NCBI GenBank assembly: GCA_030407085.1
Contig: CM059586.1
Location: forward strand, 11,426,001 to 11,490,000
Origin: Trichopria drosophilae
Taxonomy: Eukaryota; Arthropoda; Insecta; Hymenoptera; Diapriidae
Direction: 5' to 3'
DNA length: 64,000 nt
Each line of letters opens with the position of its first letter. The first letter of the stretch is position 1. A model generated the notes under the pieces. That model worked only from the letters and a program-made list of their open reading frames with translations. It was not told the origin of the DNA and did not search any database. A program made the position numbers and the translations under genes. Shown here one piece after another: positions 50,901-62,900 of this stretch.

Positions 50901-52330
50901 CATATCGATAGTGTGATGTAATTATGATTAATTATTAATTCCATGCAAGTAACTCGGTGTTGCGTCTATTTTATTCAAATTTATTTAAATACCAAAGAAA
51001 TTCCGAATACACACTTTCAAAAACTTCAATGACATCAAGTAAAGACAAATGTATTATTTTTAGTATATTTTGGACTAAATTGATACAAAATTGTCATATT
51101 TTCTGTTCATTTATTTATTTTCTGATTGTGGTATACACAATCTACCCCACACAGTGCAATAAGGATCCCCACACGGAGAAGAATATCTCTCAAATTGCAG
51201 ATTTTAAAGTAAGAACTTAAAATAAAAGAAACAACGAAACTTTGAAATTCCTGAAATTAGAAAGAACTGAATAGTTTCTTGTATATTTCCATAATTATAT
51301 CAAAACAAAAACAGTTCAGACATTGTTTCGTGTCACATAAAAAACTGTGACTAATGTTTTGATATTTTCAGCATTTTTTGTAAGTTTTACATGAAAATTA
51401 ACTATCGAATTTATGCTAAAAAATACGAATAAACAATACGGCGAAATTCTATAATAAATCAAAATTGACAAACAAGAAAACACTGGCATTTTATTTTTGC
51501 TTAATATCCTATAGCAATTAGTTAATTATAGTTGAGGTTTAAAACAGGTTTCACAATTTCGTCTGATTAAATATGATAAAAGTTGACTAAAGTACATCCC
51601 AAATAGTATAAAAAAAGTATAAAATTTGATTTCTTTCCCATCAATCTGCTTCTATCTATTATTTGATCTACTTATTTCACCAAAATTTATTCAATAGTTA
51701 TTCTGTAGTGCCCATATCTGAGTCTAATTGTAGTTATGATGTTACTATCGACATTATTAATTTGGAAAAACTATGCTTTATCAAAATAGTCTTTGAGATG
51801 AGAATCAGGGATTGTAATAGATAGATCTGGTTGTACGATGTCATTTTTGCAATCATATCAGCTAATTCATATAATTCATCATATTTAATTTTTTATTTAA
51901 TAATTTAATTGATTTTTTCTTCATTTCTCGTATATATGTAGGTTCATTTGGATTTTCATGTTAGAATGTAAAATTTTAAAATTTAGTTAAAATTGCAAGG
52001 AGTGTATTGGTTGAGTCTAAAACACAACAACGTCATATGCTGAAATTGTCCGCAAAGCAACTGATTCCACATTAGCAATAGAGGCTTTTGTGTCAAAACC
52101 TTTACTATAATCATGGTTAGTTTTCGTGTCATTACTAACTAGCAGTGCCGACAGGAATGTTTAAAATTTACGTCGATCTATATAAATCAGCAGCGCGTTT
52201 TAATTTAGAATATATTAATTCATTCTTCATTAAAGGAGAGATTGAGCAACAATGCTATTTAGGTCTAAGACAAAGCGGAACAAAATAATATAATAGCTCA
52301 CAACTAACGTTCTACATCCTACTGACAAAC
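47905..52330. other. AT-rich non-coding DNA
   Basis: No supported gene. A short GC-richer patch (CCACCACGAACGTGAGTTAC, GATCAATCGGTATGACCTGC) lies at 49480-49560. The overlapping frames at 50627-50861 are AT-rich and featureless. Confidence 0.5.
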
Positions 52331-52336
52331 AAAGTA

Positions 52337-53251
52337 TTGTCCACTTTTTGTCCAAGTAAAATGCCACTGCACAGAGGACTTAACCCAATCTCATCACCCT
52401 TTCTTTTACCCACGAACTGGGAAAAAAACAAAAAAAAAAACAAAAAAATTCGGTTTTTAGACATGATTGTTATAAGGAAAGACATTGGATTTATTGCTAC
52501 TGATTGGGCTCATAAGGAGACCTGGTCAGGAAGATATTTAAATTTTTCATCCAATCACCCACTACAATACAAAATCAGTGTGATTTACAGGTTAATAGAC
52601 AGGGCTGTCAAATTGTCTGAAATCAGATTCAGACAAAAAAACTTACACTTAATGAGGAAAACCTTGTTGGAAAATGGATATCCTTTACAACTCATAAACG
52701 GATGTATTTCTAAGAAAATACATAATTTTTATAATAGCCTTGGTACTCATAGCAAATCCCAAAATTCTACCATCTTAAAAACTTCTTCCGTACCATATGT
52801 GGAAGGTGTCACACAAAAGATCCAAAGAAGGTTGAGAAAAGAAAATCTACGACTCGTTTCAAAACCTATTTTCAAAAACATAGGAAACATTAGACCTTAT
52901 AAAGATAAACTACATATACTAAAAAACAGCCATGTAGTTTATTTAATTCCTTTTTTGCATTGTGACAAACTATATATTGGTGAAACTGGAAGAAGATTAG
53001 AAACGAGGATAAAAGAACATAAAAAGTACATCAAGGGTAGCGAGAGTAAATATACTGGGTTAACCAGACATAGATTGGAAACCGGGCATAATTTCAACTA
53101 CAACGAAGTCAGAATTCTAGCTACTGAACGTAATAATAAAAAGAGAAAAGAAATTGAAAATTATTTTATCAAGAAAAATGTCAAAGATGCGGTTAATATT
53201 CGATTTGAGAAATCGAATCTTCCGGATATCTGTGACGTTTTACCGCAATAA
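52337..53251 (+). CDS. 5'-truncated Penelope-like element: RT C-terminus and GIY-YIG endonuclease
   Basis: Penelope-like retroelements encode a reverse transcriptase joined to a GIY-YIG nicking endonuclease that primes insertion. In this 304-codon frame, residues 39-115 (RFLDMIVIR, TWSGRYLNFSSNHP, LIDRAVKLS, LLENGYP) match the end of the RT domain. Residues 200-280 form the nuclease: VVYLIP at 200, YIGETGRRLETRIKEH at 213-228 with the YIG and Arg224, and a conserved Glu/Asn region at KEIENYFI (271-278). The RT catalytic core is absent, so the copy is 5'-truncated. The first codon is TTG and the first in-frame ATG is at 52361, so neither need be a real start. There are no stops or frameshifts, which suggests a fairly recent insertion. 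Only one cysteine (209) precedes YIG. Confidence 0.87.
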   Translation: MSTFCPSKMPLHRGLNPISSPFLLPTNWEKNKKKNKKIRFLDMIVIRKDIGFIATDWAHKETWSGRYLNFSSNHPLQYKISVIYRLIDRAVKLSEIRFRQKNLHLMRKTLLENGYPLQLINGCISKKIHNFYNSLGTHSKSQNSTILKTSSVPYVEGVTQKIQRRLRKENLRLVSKPIFKNIGNIRPYKDKLHILKNSHVVYLIPFLHCDKLYIGETGRRLETRIKEHKKYIKGSESKYTGLTRHRLETGHNFNYNEVRILATERNNKKRKEIENYFIKKNVKDAVNIRFEKSNLPDICDVLPQ

Positions 53252-53640
53252 TCTAATCATCAATAAACTTGTAACGTTCCACAACAGATGACTGACAATT
53301 TTCTGTTAGACTAATGCTCTATAAAGTAGTCTTAAGAAACACGTTGTTCCAGTGTTCCTTCTATATAATTTTGCATGTAATACTTAATGGTAAACTGGTG
53401 GTTTTTAACTGTTAAGGGAAGAGACCTGCCTCTCCTTTAGCAATAAGAACTGATACAAAATTACTTACCCTTCCTTCCAAAATGTTTTTTGTACCATATT
53501 AGGCTGTAACTTAATACTAATTTTTCTGAAGAGGGCTGCGAACAAGAGCCGAAAACGTTAAAACTTTTTTAATTTTTTAATTGTTGATTATAATATTTAT
53601 TTATGTATTGTTAAAAGTTTATTTATTGTGACCGTTGTTA
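53252..53640 (+). other. Probable 3' untranslated tail of the Penelope copy
   Basis: Follows the stop of the endonuclease frame and contains the hammerhead-like motif. It ends in T-rich DNA (AAACTTTTTTAATTTTTTAA) near 53580. The exact 3' border and target duplication could not be fixed. Confidence 0.4.
53526..53560 (+). ncRNA. Hammerhead-ribozyme-like core behind the Penelope element
   Basis: CTGAAGA (53526-53532) and GAAA (53551-53554) flank a potential stem, GGCT with AGCC (53534-53537 with 53547-53550). This is the CUGANGA-stem-GAAA arrangement of a hammerhead core. The palindrome AACGTT follows at 53554-53559, as a minimal stem III that would work best in dimers. Penelope-like elements are known to carry such motifs. 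One extra G (53533) at the stem base and a short A-U stem I make activity doubtful. Confidence 0.5.
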
Positions 53641-53859
53641 ACGCGATTAATTAATATTTATTTAAATTATCACGGTCCAGAAATCTTAATTCTAATATTA
53701 CCAATCTCATCACTTTCAATATCCAAGGAAATTCGAAGAAAGTATTAAGGGTAGCCAGACAACTGTTGGTTTTCAATTTTGGAAAAATTCTTATTAAATT
53801 CCTAAAACGTTTCATTTCGTAGCTCGGTAATTGCGTGCAACCATCATCCAAATATGGAC

Positions 53860-54260
53860 AATAGTTAAAATGCTAAATTGCTTTCGTGCAAAGTGGATGG
53901 AAATTTCCAAACCGAGGATATATCGCTTAATTATTATGCAACGCGCATCTGCCATCAAGTTTCCGCCGATTTAACGCCGGCGCTGGGTTGGGCGAGTTAC
54001 GCGCGCGGATGCGTGCTCGGTCCAGAAGCACGTGATGCAAAACTAACGAGGTTAAGTTAATTAAATTTCAAAGCGCAATACACCGAGGATGATAACATGA
54101 TCCTTTTGTCCGGAGATAAAGCCAAAATACATCTAGCAGTAGCGATACAATTCTGATCGGCAATTGTCGAACGAGGCACGAACATCTTTCGTCGCAGGGT
54201 GCCGAACTATTGAGCTGCCAGTATCATCATTTTTCACAACGTGGAAACGATGCGTTTTCC
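53860..54260. other. GC-richer, homeobox-site-containing island
   Basis: GCTTAATTATTATGCAACGC and CATCTGCCATCAAGTTTCCG are followed by TAACGCCGGCGCTGGGTTGG and GCGCGCGGATGCGTGCTCGG. CG is frequent and TAATTA/CATCTG sites are embedded. Frames on both strands are short (60 codons at most) and without domains. It looks more like a conserved regulatory block than a gene. Confidence 0.3.
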
Positions 54261-54989
54261 CTTATGTAAATTGAAACATCTTCGTAATGATTAAAGGTGC
54301 GTACATCTTACATGTAAACTGTAAGTCCCTGGCGCTAATTTTTTAAAACAGTAAATACTTAAAATAGGACAAAAAAGAGAGTATTTTTAGAGTGTCAGTA
54401 AGTTGGACTGATCTTTGAACGTTAGTAAAATAATTTGATTATAAGCATTATAACATTTAAATTGTATAGTTGTATGAAGTATCAAGGTCGTTGAATCCGA
54501 ATATCACTAACGTTGCTATTAACCAATGAAATAAATAAGTGTCAACGTCTTAACAAGGTTTATTTTATTTGATATAGAATCTGATATATTTATGAAAGAG
54601 GTAAAGATCGAAAAAGCATGTATAACATTAACATAAAATTTAATGTTTAAATTGCAAAAATTAAAACAGTATACGCACAATGCCGAGTTTCAGAATTCTT
54701 GCAAAATAATGTTGTGTTTAGTCGACCATTTTGGGATGCAGCGACCTCGCAAACCACACGAATATTCAGGACTTTAATAGATTAATGCACATGACTGGAT
54801 CATTCTATATGGATTCTCTAATATTCTGATGATAGTTTTTACCATTAAATCATTATTACCGCTTATAAGAAAAAAGTTATTGATTATTTTTTAGCTCTCT
54901 GGAAGTGTGCGATGTTTTATAAAAATTAGGGCTTGACACTTCTGTAGGTGACCTTGTATCATGATTGCCTACTTCATTACTCCCTGCAT

Positions 54990-55430
54990 TGACTAAAACG
55001 TTTGAAAATTCGTTTATTTTTTCAAATTGTTATCTCTGTTATCATATCCGAGGCTTCAATATTCTCCAAGAAGCAAAAGATGGGAAGGTTTTTCGCGTTC
55101 TTCTAGATTCTAGAAATGTTTTCCTTAATATGACATTGGAAATGCGTTTCGGATATCCCCATATTCGAGGCGTTAAGTTAGTACGGGATCTGCTGTGTCA
55201 GTGTGTCAGTATGGCCTGACAGGAATTGACAAGTCCAGCAATTTGGAATTGTCCAATTCTGCTTGAGATCAATTCTATTGTCTGGAAAGCATTTATATTC
55301 ATCTCCAACACATTGCGTCTTGTAGCCCTGGGCTTGATGGGTGTTATAAGTCCTAGAGTACAGTTTTTCGAGTTCGATGACAATAAAGATCTATGCATCG
55401 CAGATAACCATTTTGAATTTCACTTATCAT
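54990..55430 (-). pseudogene. Minus-strand decayed coding fragment, cysteine-containing
   Basis: In one minus-strand frame the region reads IFIVIELEKLYSRTYNTHQA, then QGYKTQCVGDEYKCFPDNRI, then DLKQNWTIPNCWTCQFLSGH. After a TAA it continues as LNASNMGISETHFQCHIKEN, with further single stops. The composition (paired Cys, few low-complexity runs) is protein-like, and the stops are few and isolated, as in a recent pseudogene or a fragment of a mobile-element gene. I do not recognise the family. The plus-strand frames here (54965, 55226) would then be shadows. Confidence 0.35.
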
Positions 55431-56460
55431 TCATTGCTTATAGTATAATGTCTTTCTATTACTGGTACATCCTTTGCCGTTGATATGCTCCTGATTACGA
55501 CTTTTAGGCCATACTTTTTTTATCATCATCAGTTTGTTATCTTATAAATTAATTTTGTCTTCCCAAGTGGAAACTGAGTAGCCAGGGATTGTATGAAACA
55601 AGCAAATTTGTATTTTCTCAACATCGTTTGGATTTTTAAAACAGTCTTGGTTTTGTTAGCTACGCTGCTAAAGTGTTTCTTTGTAGCTAACTTTTGTTCG
55701 AAAATTATACGCAGGGTTTTGAATTTCTCTGAGTACCGTAACTATTTATTTCAACGCTGGATTTTGGTTTCGTAAACTCAGCACATTTCAGGTGTAATTT
55801 TTCCTATTTATGTTATAAAAGTTCAAGTTTGTCCTTTTGCATAGAACTGATGAGATCTAATTGAGGCGGTGGGGTGCAAAACCTGCCATGTCTAAAAAAA
55901 TAAGAAACTGAGATAACCATATAAACGTACATTACATATAGATCTTTGAAAGTTTAGAAATTGTGAATATGGACAACAAAATTTTACCTTTTAAAATCGA
56001 GTTCTACACTTATGAATTTGGTATCTTTCTAGTGTTAGCGACAAACCGCTTTCCGCGTTTTTCTCAAAACTGCATAAAACGTACTTGGCAGGTTTTGCAC
56101 CCCAACGCCTTAATTAGAGGTGTCCATAAAAGACATCTAATTTTTTAGGAACTTTTTTTTCTAATGCATTTTTTTCAGCAAATTTGCCAAATTTTTATAT
56201 ATACTTGTAGTAGTCGGCTTTGTATCCGGATAAGCTCCTTGAAAGCTTTATGCAGACCTCTATCTAGGTAAAAGGTAGACGGTCAAAAAGAAAAAATATA
56301 TAAAAATGTCAAAACTGTTCTAGGAGTTTCTTAAGGAAAATCCTAATAACTTGAAGTATATTCACCGAATTTCGGAGTTACCAATTATTAAATGCATTTT
56401 TGAAAAAACAGAAATGCAATTCCAATCCAATCCGAATCCAATCAAATTGTCAGTTTAAAA
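55430..56460. other. AT-rich non-coding DNA
   Basis: No supported gene. A phrase GCAAAACCTGCCATGTCTAA at 55876 is roughly mirrored by TTGGCAGGTTTTGCACCCCA at 56085, which suggests a ~220-bp decayed inverted-repeat element. Otherwise nothing. Confidence 0.4.
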
Positions 56461-56504
56461 TAGTTGTTAGTATTAATTTTTCTTTACAGCGAGTTAATCT
56501 TATA

Positions 56505-56900
56505 TATCTTGGGTCATACACGGAGAGACCCGTGGGCTCGTAGCGAGCCCACGTGGAAATGCTACTTGCCGCGCGAAGGGTCTTGCAGCTTTCCCGCGGT
56601 TGAGGGACTGCTACGTTGCCGGTGTGAGCGAGTAGCCCTTCCGCGCGTGGAACTCTCTCTGCCGTAAGGCGGCGGCACTGCTGCTTGCCGTCGGCGAAGT
56701 CTGACAACAACGCCTTGCTGTGGAACACATGGCACCGACATCGTGATTATGTTTGTTTTCCCGCGCTCGTTTTCATCCCACGTGTCCATCGCAAAGTTCC
56801 TCGCTCTCGTATATTCATTGCTTCGATAAAATATTGTATTATATATATAATAATAAGTGATAAGTGAAAAAGTGAATAAGACAATTCGTAACTATATACG
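56505..56900 (+). promoter_or_regulatory. GC-rich promoter/5' UTR of the 465-residue-protein gene
   Basis: The ~300 bp from 56515 is the most CG-rich stretch of the window and lies directly upstream of the first coding exon. It contains a perfect 10-bp stem with a 3-nt loop (CGTGGGCTCG-TAG-CGAGCCCACG, 56531-56553) and related words CTACTTGCCGCGCG, CTACGTTGCCGGTG and CTGCTTGCCGTCGG. A TA-rich stretch and A-rich leader (GATAAGTGAAAAAGTGAATA) precede the ATG. Position and composition suggest a promoter with an untranslated leader. The frames over it on both strands are GC-rich artefacts. Confidence 0.5.
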
Positions 56901-59900
56901 ATGGACGAGATGAAGGAGAAAATACGGTCAAGTTGTAAGTTTCAACCTGCTTCGTGTGGTACAAATATACATGTGCAAATTCTGCATTATGATGGGTGAT
57001 TCTCCGGTAACGGTCATTTTTAGGATGTAAATTTGACAGAAGAAAATTTCATATTTTGCATTGATTTATGCTTTTTTAGTTTAATGAATGTTGTTCATTT
57101 TATTCTTTTTTTCCGAAATGTTTTCTCAGTATAGTTTTACATACATTAAGCTTTGCTCGGTTTCATTTATTTTTAGTATTAATGGGAAAATATGATCATT
57201 TTCTTTAATTTTGATTAATGTTGCTTTCGTGGCTGTCAATTTCTGTTTCTTCAATATGCACATATTTTCTCATCCATTTTTATAATAAGACATGTAAATG
57301 GCACGTCAAGCAATAAGCATTTAAACAATTTTTTATACCAGTAAAAAGGAATTATATAAAATTATACATAATTTGTGGACGTCTCCATGAAAAGGTACTT
57401 TATCAGTCTGATTTTCGAATAGTGAAAATTTTATTTAAATTTTACATTTACAAATTTTGGCATCTCGGTATTGACCAGAAAGCCATGTTAACAATGTTAC
57501 ATTCTTATATGATAAAGATTTATGTTTCCTAATCATGAATAAATATAAATTAATTACTTTTAGCTATATTATAGGGAAAAACAGACAACGTGGTATTTCT
57601 CAGATATTTGTGTGGTTCGCACTGATCAGGGGTGCCGTAATGTTCCATTTGTACTATGTTAATGAATAACATTAATGAATAACAAAATTGTACTGCGGTC
57701 CTCTATAGAAATATTTGAGAAACGCCACTTCGCCCTGTCTTTTCATAGAAATAAAATGTATCATCACATCAAAATGTCATTAAAAGAAAAATCAATACTC
57801 TGCTCATGAATTTTACTTTTACGAACTTAAAATGTCTATTTTAAACATAACAATAGTTTATTCTATGAAAATACCAAATATGCATACTCTATATAGTGAC
57901 ACAAGATAATATCTGTTCTAATTTGAAAAATATGTAAAAATAGGTTCGATGGAAGTAGACAATGTTAACGCCACAACTGATGATACTGACGTGCCTGGTA
58001 AACTTCTGTGAAGTACAAAATAGATTTTTCAAATGACACATTAGATTACTATATTTTGTGCTTTTTTAGAAAATGAAAGGGAAGAGCCACTTACAAAACG
58101 TGCAAAGCTTGACGAAACTGATACGAGTACATGCTTTAATTATATTACATATGTATTGTTCAAATATGAAATTCGTCATTATTTATATTACTTAAACACT
58201 TTTTATTATAGATGTAACTTTTTGTGAAAATAAATTATTTCATTATTTAAATGATCCGAACAACCTTCAGGGCAGAATAATTTTAGGAAATTATAAATTA
58301 CACAAAAAGCTGGACTATAATAGGCTTAAAGAAATGCTCGTTATGAAAGAAATAGTAAAAGATCCTGAGAATTACACGTAAGTGTGATAATGATATAATA
58401 TTTTGTTTATACATACATTTATGAATATGGGTGATTTTCAAATAACTATTATTTTTGCGTAGCTCCAAAACTTCAATATTCATTGATTCCTGTCAGAAAT
58501 TATTTCTAAAAATATCTTTTTCATTAATTATCTTACAGACTACTTAATGTCAATCTGATATTGAAGGTATATAAAATTCTGTTCATAAAGTAATTATTAT
58601 TATTATAGTTAAATAAAGCAAAATAAGCTAAAATTATCAAGACCATGTCATGTCGCTATTTAAAATTTTCTGTTTAAAGTACTAACAAAATCAAATATAA
58701 ACATTTTTTGCATAGCTTAAAGTTTCAAAAGCACAAGCATTTTCAGTATAATGATATTCTATTTATATTGTTTTTTGTCCAAACTTGAAAAATTTTTTAC
58801 AGCCCTACATTGACGAAAGCATGGTATTATTACTACATTTTATATTTAGTTGCTTGTTATGCATATTATTTTGAAGCACAAATATTAAAAACTTCTTTTT
58901 CTATCATTTATTTCTTTATTTGTTAGGAACGTGTCACAATTTGTGAGGACTATGGCAATTTGTTGGGACCATGGCGTATCATTCTTGCTTTTTTTATTGT
59001 AAAATTAAAAATATGTGAGCTATTATACATATAATTTCGTCCCTTGGGAGCGAAAAATTCCTATCTCGTTATAACTCCGTAGAATGTCCTATCTCATTGT
59101 AGTACCGAAGTAGGTCCTAGCAAACTTCTTATATTCAAAAAATGACAGTTATTTGTATATCATCCATATAACATAACCATTTGAATATTATACAACATCA
59201 CCTGTATAAAGAGATCATTTTCCTTAAAAGATGAAGGATGAAACAAAATCTTTTTTGCTATGTTATTATTAAAATTGATTTATGATAGATTTAATTGATT
59301 TAATATATAATCGGATCCATTTCAAATTATGCAGGCAGACTTATGGTATTTTCTAAAGTAAATGAAAAAGCTGTAAAAAAGATAGAATTTGCATTATCTC
59401 TGATTACGTAGTAAAAATACACTTGTTTTTTTTTTCTTCCATTGTCATTCTGTCTGCATGATTTGAAATGGATCAGATCATATGCTATTTTTACAATTTC
59501 ACAAGTATTTAATAAGATTTATTTGATCAATATAAGATTATTTTTAACAGAATACCACCCACGGTTTTTGAGTCATTACGTGATCAGATTGTCGAACTTT
59601 TTATTTTCGAAGAAGGTGAATTTTTTTATGTACCACACGAACGGACAGCTACTACAGCAGTTAGTGCACGAGGTTGTTTATACTCCACATATAAATTTAT
59701 ACGTGCGCAACTGCGTGCAGCAGGTCTTCTCACCGTTAATGATAGGACATCTGAGATAAGAACCGGTATGAAAAGTTAGCAAATGCTTATTTGTCATTCT
59801 GCAATATTAGACCTTTTCTTTCCATTTGTTTTTTTTTTTTTTTTTTTTTAGAATTACACTTCTATTTACCTACATAAAAAAATAAGTATATACAAAATAT

Positions 59901-62900
59901 ATTAATGTATATAAATCAGTTAATTTTCTCATTTTTTATACAGAACAAGCGCAACCTTTCGAATGCCTTGTTAATAAAGAAGCAATTACCAGTACATCGG
60001 AAGTAATTCAAAAGTGGGAAGAAAGTCATTCTGAAAGGAAGAAGTTGTTGGTATCGTTGCAGACTAAGACACAACAGAATACTGATTTACTTAATCAGTA
60101 TTTTACGAGTTTTATGTGCCTTGCTTCACCACTTGGGACTCTATTGGTATGTATATACATATATATTTTTTTGTTCTATTGTATTCTATCATCATTCTAT
60201 TAATTCATCCACTACTTCATTATCTTATGTTTGTGTGCATGTATGTAAGTACGTATGTATGTATTCATATAAGAAATGTATTCCTCTTTATGTATGTCGG
60301 TAATTATTATTATAGCTTCAATTAGATTTTAAACAAATTATTACCGATCACATAAAAAAGAATCCAAGCCAGGCAGAACTTTTATCAAAGCATGAGACAT
60401 TAATCGTCGATGTGTGGCCCATCTTATCAAAAAAGATTGTGACATTTGCTAAAACATTCAATAATAAAGACGTGAAGAAATTTCTGGAAGAAAATAAAGA
60501 AAGCTTGATTGCAGGTACCTATATATAAAATTGTTAATTTTAAATTTGTTAATATTTATACTGAAGTACTGAAAATCTTATATATATATAAAATGATGAA
60601 GGATGTGGTGGACAAGAAACTTCACCACGAGTCTGGAAAACGTATGAAGCGTTAAAGGGAAGCACCACCCTTAAAATCAGGTCTGTGAAATACACCTTTA
60701 AAAAATTTGAAGAAATTATTTCTTTAGTAATTTGTGACGTGTAATTCAGTGGTGCTAGAATAAAAAATGAACAAAATTTGTTTGAATCAAAAAAACGTTT
60801 TTTTTTTCCAAAAAAATGGAAATTTTAAAAATCCATGCGTAATTATTTAGAAAATGTGTTTTTACGTTCACCATAATTTTTTCGAATTTTAACATCAATT
60901 TAAAAAAATGTAGAAGCATTTTTTTGAAAAAATAAATTTCTAGAGTAATTTTTAACGTGGAATTCAGTGGTGCTAGAATAAGAAATGTAACAATTTTTTA
61001 ACCTTTAAAAAATTGTTTTGTTCACACCAATTTTTTTTTTTTCGAAAAAAGTGGAATTTTTTATAATCCATGCGTAATTGTTTAGAAAACATGTTTTTAT
61101 GTTCATTCTGATTTTTTTTTAATTTTGAAATTAATAATAAAAAATGAAGGATCGTTATTTTAAAAAAACACATTTCTTTTGGAGCTGAAATTTAGTGTTT
61201 GAAAAATTTTTTTACACTTTTTATTCTAGCAACCTTGCATACCCCGTCATAAATGACTAAAGAAATAATGTTTTCAAATTTTTTAAAGGTGTATTTCATA
61301 GAGCTGATTTTGAGGCTGTTGCCTCCTCTTAAGGAGGTAGCCGATTAGTAACACTTGTAAAAAATTATTTTCTTACAAAACTATAACTACTCGACTACTT
61401 CCTCAACTGGCTTACAGTAGAATCCATTTCAGTGGTTGGCTATTCGTGTAATAGCATACATTCAAATTAATCAAGATTCCTAAAAAAGTACAAATTCCTG
61501 TACTTTTGAAAAAATATTCGTGATAAATAGTTAGTTTCTACGAAGCTCAGGAAACTCATCAATTGTATTCATGACAATGATTTACGGGTTTTACCATACA
61601 TGGCCATATCCTTCAAATAGGATAAACCATACACTTGTCGGTCACCTTATAAATTTAGTGTTTCATGTTAAAACTTTTCTAAAAAAATTTAACATTAACC
61701 ACTAAGACTTGTACAGTGGCTGATAACTGTCAGATGTCCGACAACTGCACCATTTATCATATAGTACATTTCAATGTCGAATGTTTCTCTACTTTTTCTT
61801 GTTTTTCTGCTTCATACATGTTGACTTTTTACGCTTTTTACAGGAAATAACGATTGTATATTGGCGCTTTTCTTACTACCGCTTTGTCTAATTGTAACAA
61901 AAGCTAAGAAAAATAAAGATTCAAGCCCTCGCACATTCCATAGATCCGAAATATCCAAATCATTCTTCCTTCATGTTGAGGTGATACGCGTATATTATCA
62001 TTATTCTTTTAAGTGTACGATACAATAAAATTTTAGCACTTAATTATAACGAACTAAAAGTCAACATTTTTACTTTCATTTATATTTTTATATTTATATT
62101 TTACAATATTTACATATTACTTCATAAAGTTATTTATAAATGACAAAAGAGGTTGCAAAGTACTGTTTTGTTAATTCTAAAATGTGATTACTCATCCCTG
62201 TAAAAAATGTTCCTTCTTGAATTAGATATCTTTTAAGAGGGATGCGTTCACAAGGCCTCCAAAAATATTTTTTCTTGTATATTTTTCTCTGTTTGTCTAT
62301 TCTTTATACTCTTTTTCGAATTAGAATGGAGATAATTGACACCCTTTAAAAATAAATTTTATGTTTCGGAAAACTTCACGATCATATCTTCGAAAAAATT
62401 CATAGCATATGAAATCTGTGGTCGTCAGGACAGACCAGATAACTGCATTTTTTGAAAATACAAGAAAGACGCATTTAAAGTTGTAGATTTGCATTTAAAG
62501 CTGTACAAATGTGATTTTCATTCTTTATGTAATCCTAAAATATGATAATGAATCCAAATTTCGATGTGAGAGCAATAACAAATAAGAAATAGTTCCTGTT
62601 TTCGGTGGTTTTGTCCATTGTCTCAAATATGCAGTTACCTGGCTTTTCCTGGCGATCACAGAAATGTTCATTTTATTTTCACCAATATATACACATTTTT
62701 CTTGTCAACGATTTTGCGATTTAAAAAATTTTTTTTTTAAATAATATTATTAAAACTTCGATTTGTGTGGAATCTTTGGAGGTTTTCACGGTGAAGTATC
62801 ATTTGTGTAGCGATAATATAGTTTCTGTTTCCATTAAATTATCGGGAGCATATTACTGCATTTCTTAATTTGGAATTTTTAGTGCATCGTATTCTTAAAC

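Larger units (their letters stand above)
37756..56500 (-). other. Inferred upstream slo2 intron(s)
   Basis: The exon at 37672-37755 starts with an acceptor, so an intron extends to higher coordinates on the minus strand. No S1-S3 exon was recognised here. The stretch holds several transposons, the Penelope-like element and GC-richer islands. How far slo2 extends, and whether the plus-strand genes at 56.9 kb lie inside it or beyond it, cannot be decided from the sequence. Confidence 0.35.

Noticed and set aside
56450..56789. Several GC-rich frames on both strands upstream of the nine-exon gene
   Set aside because: Arg/Ser/Pro-rich frames are expected from the CG-rich promoter composition, with no splice or domain support.
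59442..59759. 105-codon frame
   Set aside because: It overlaps exon 5 in a different frame and ignores the AACAG acceptor and GTATG donor, so it is a shadow.
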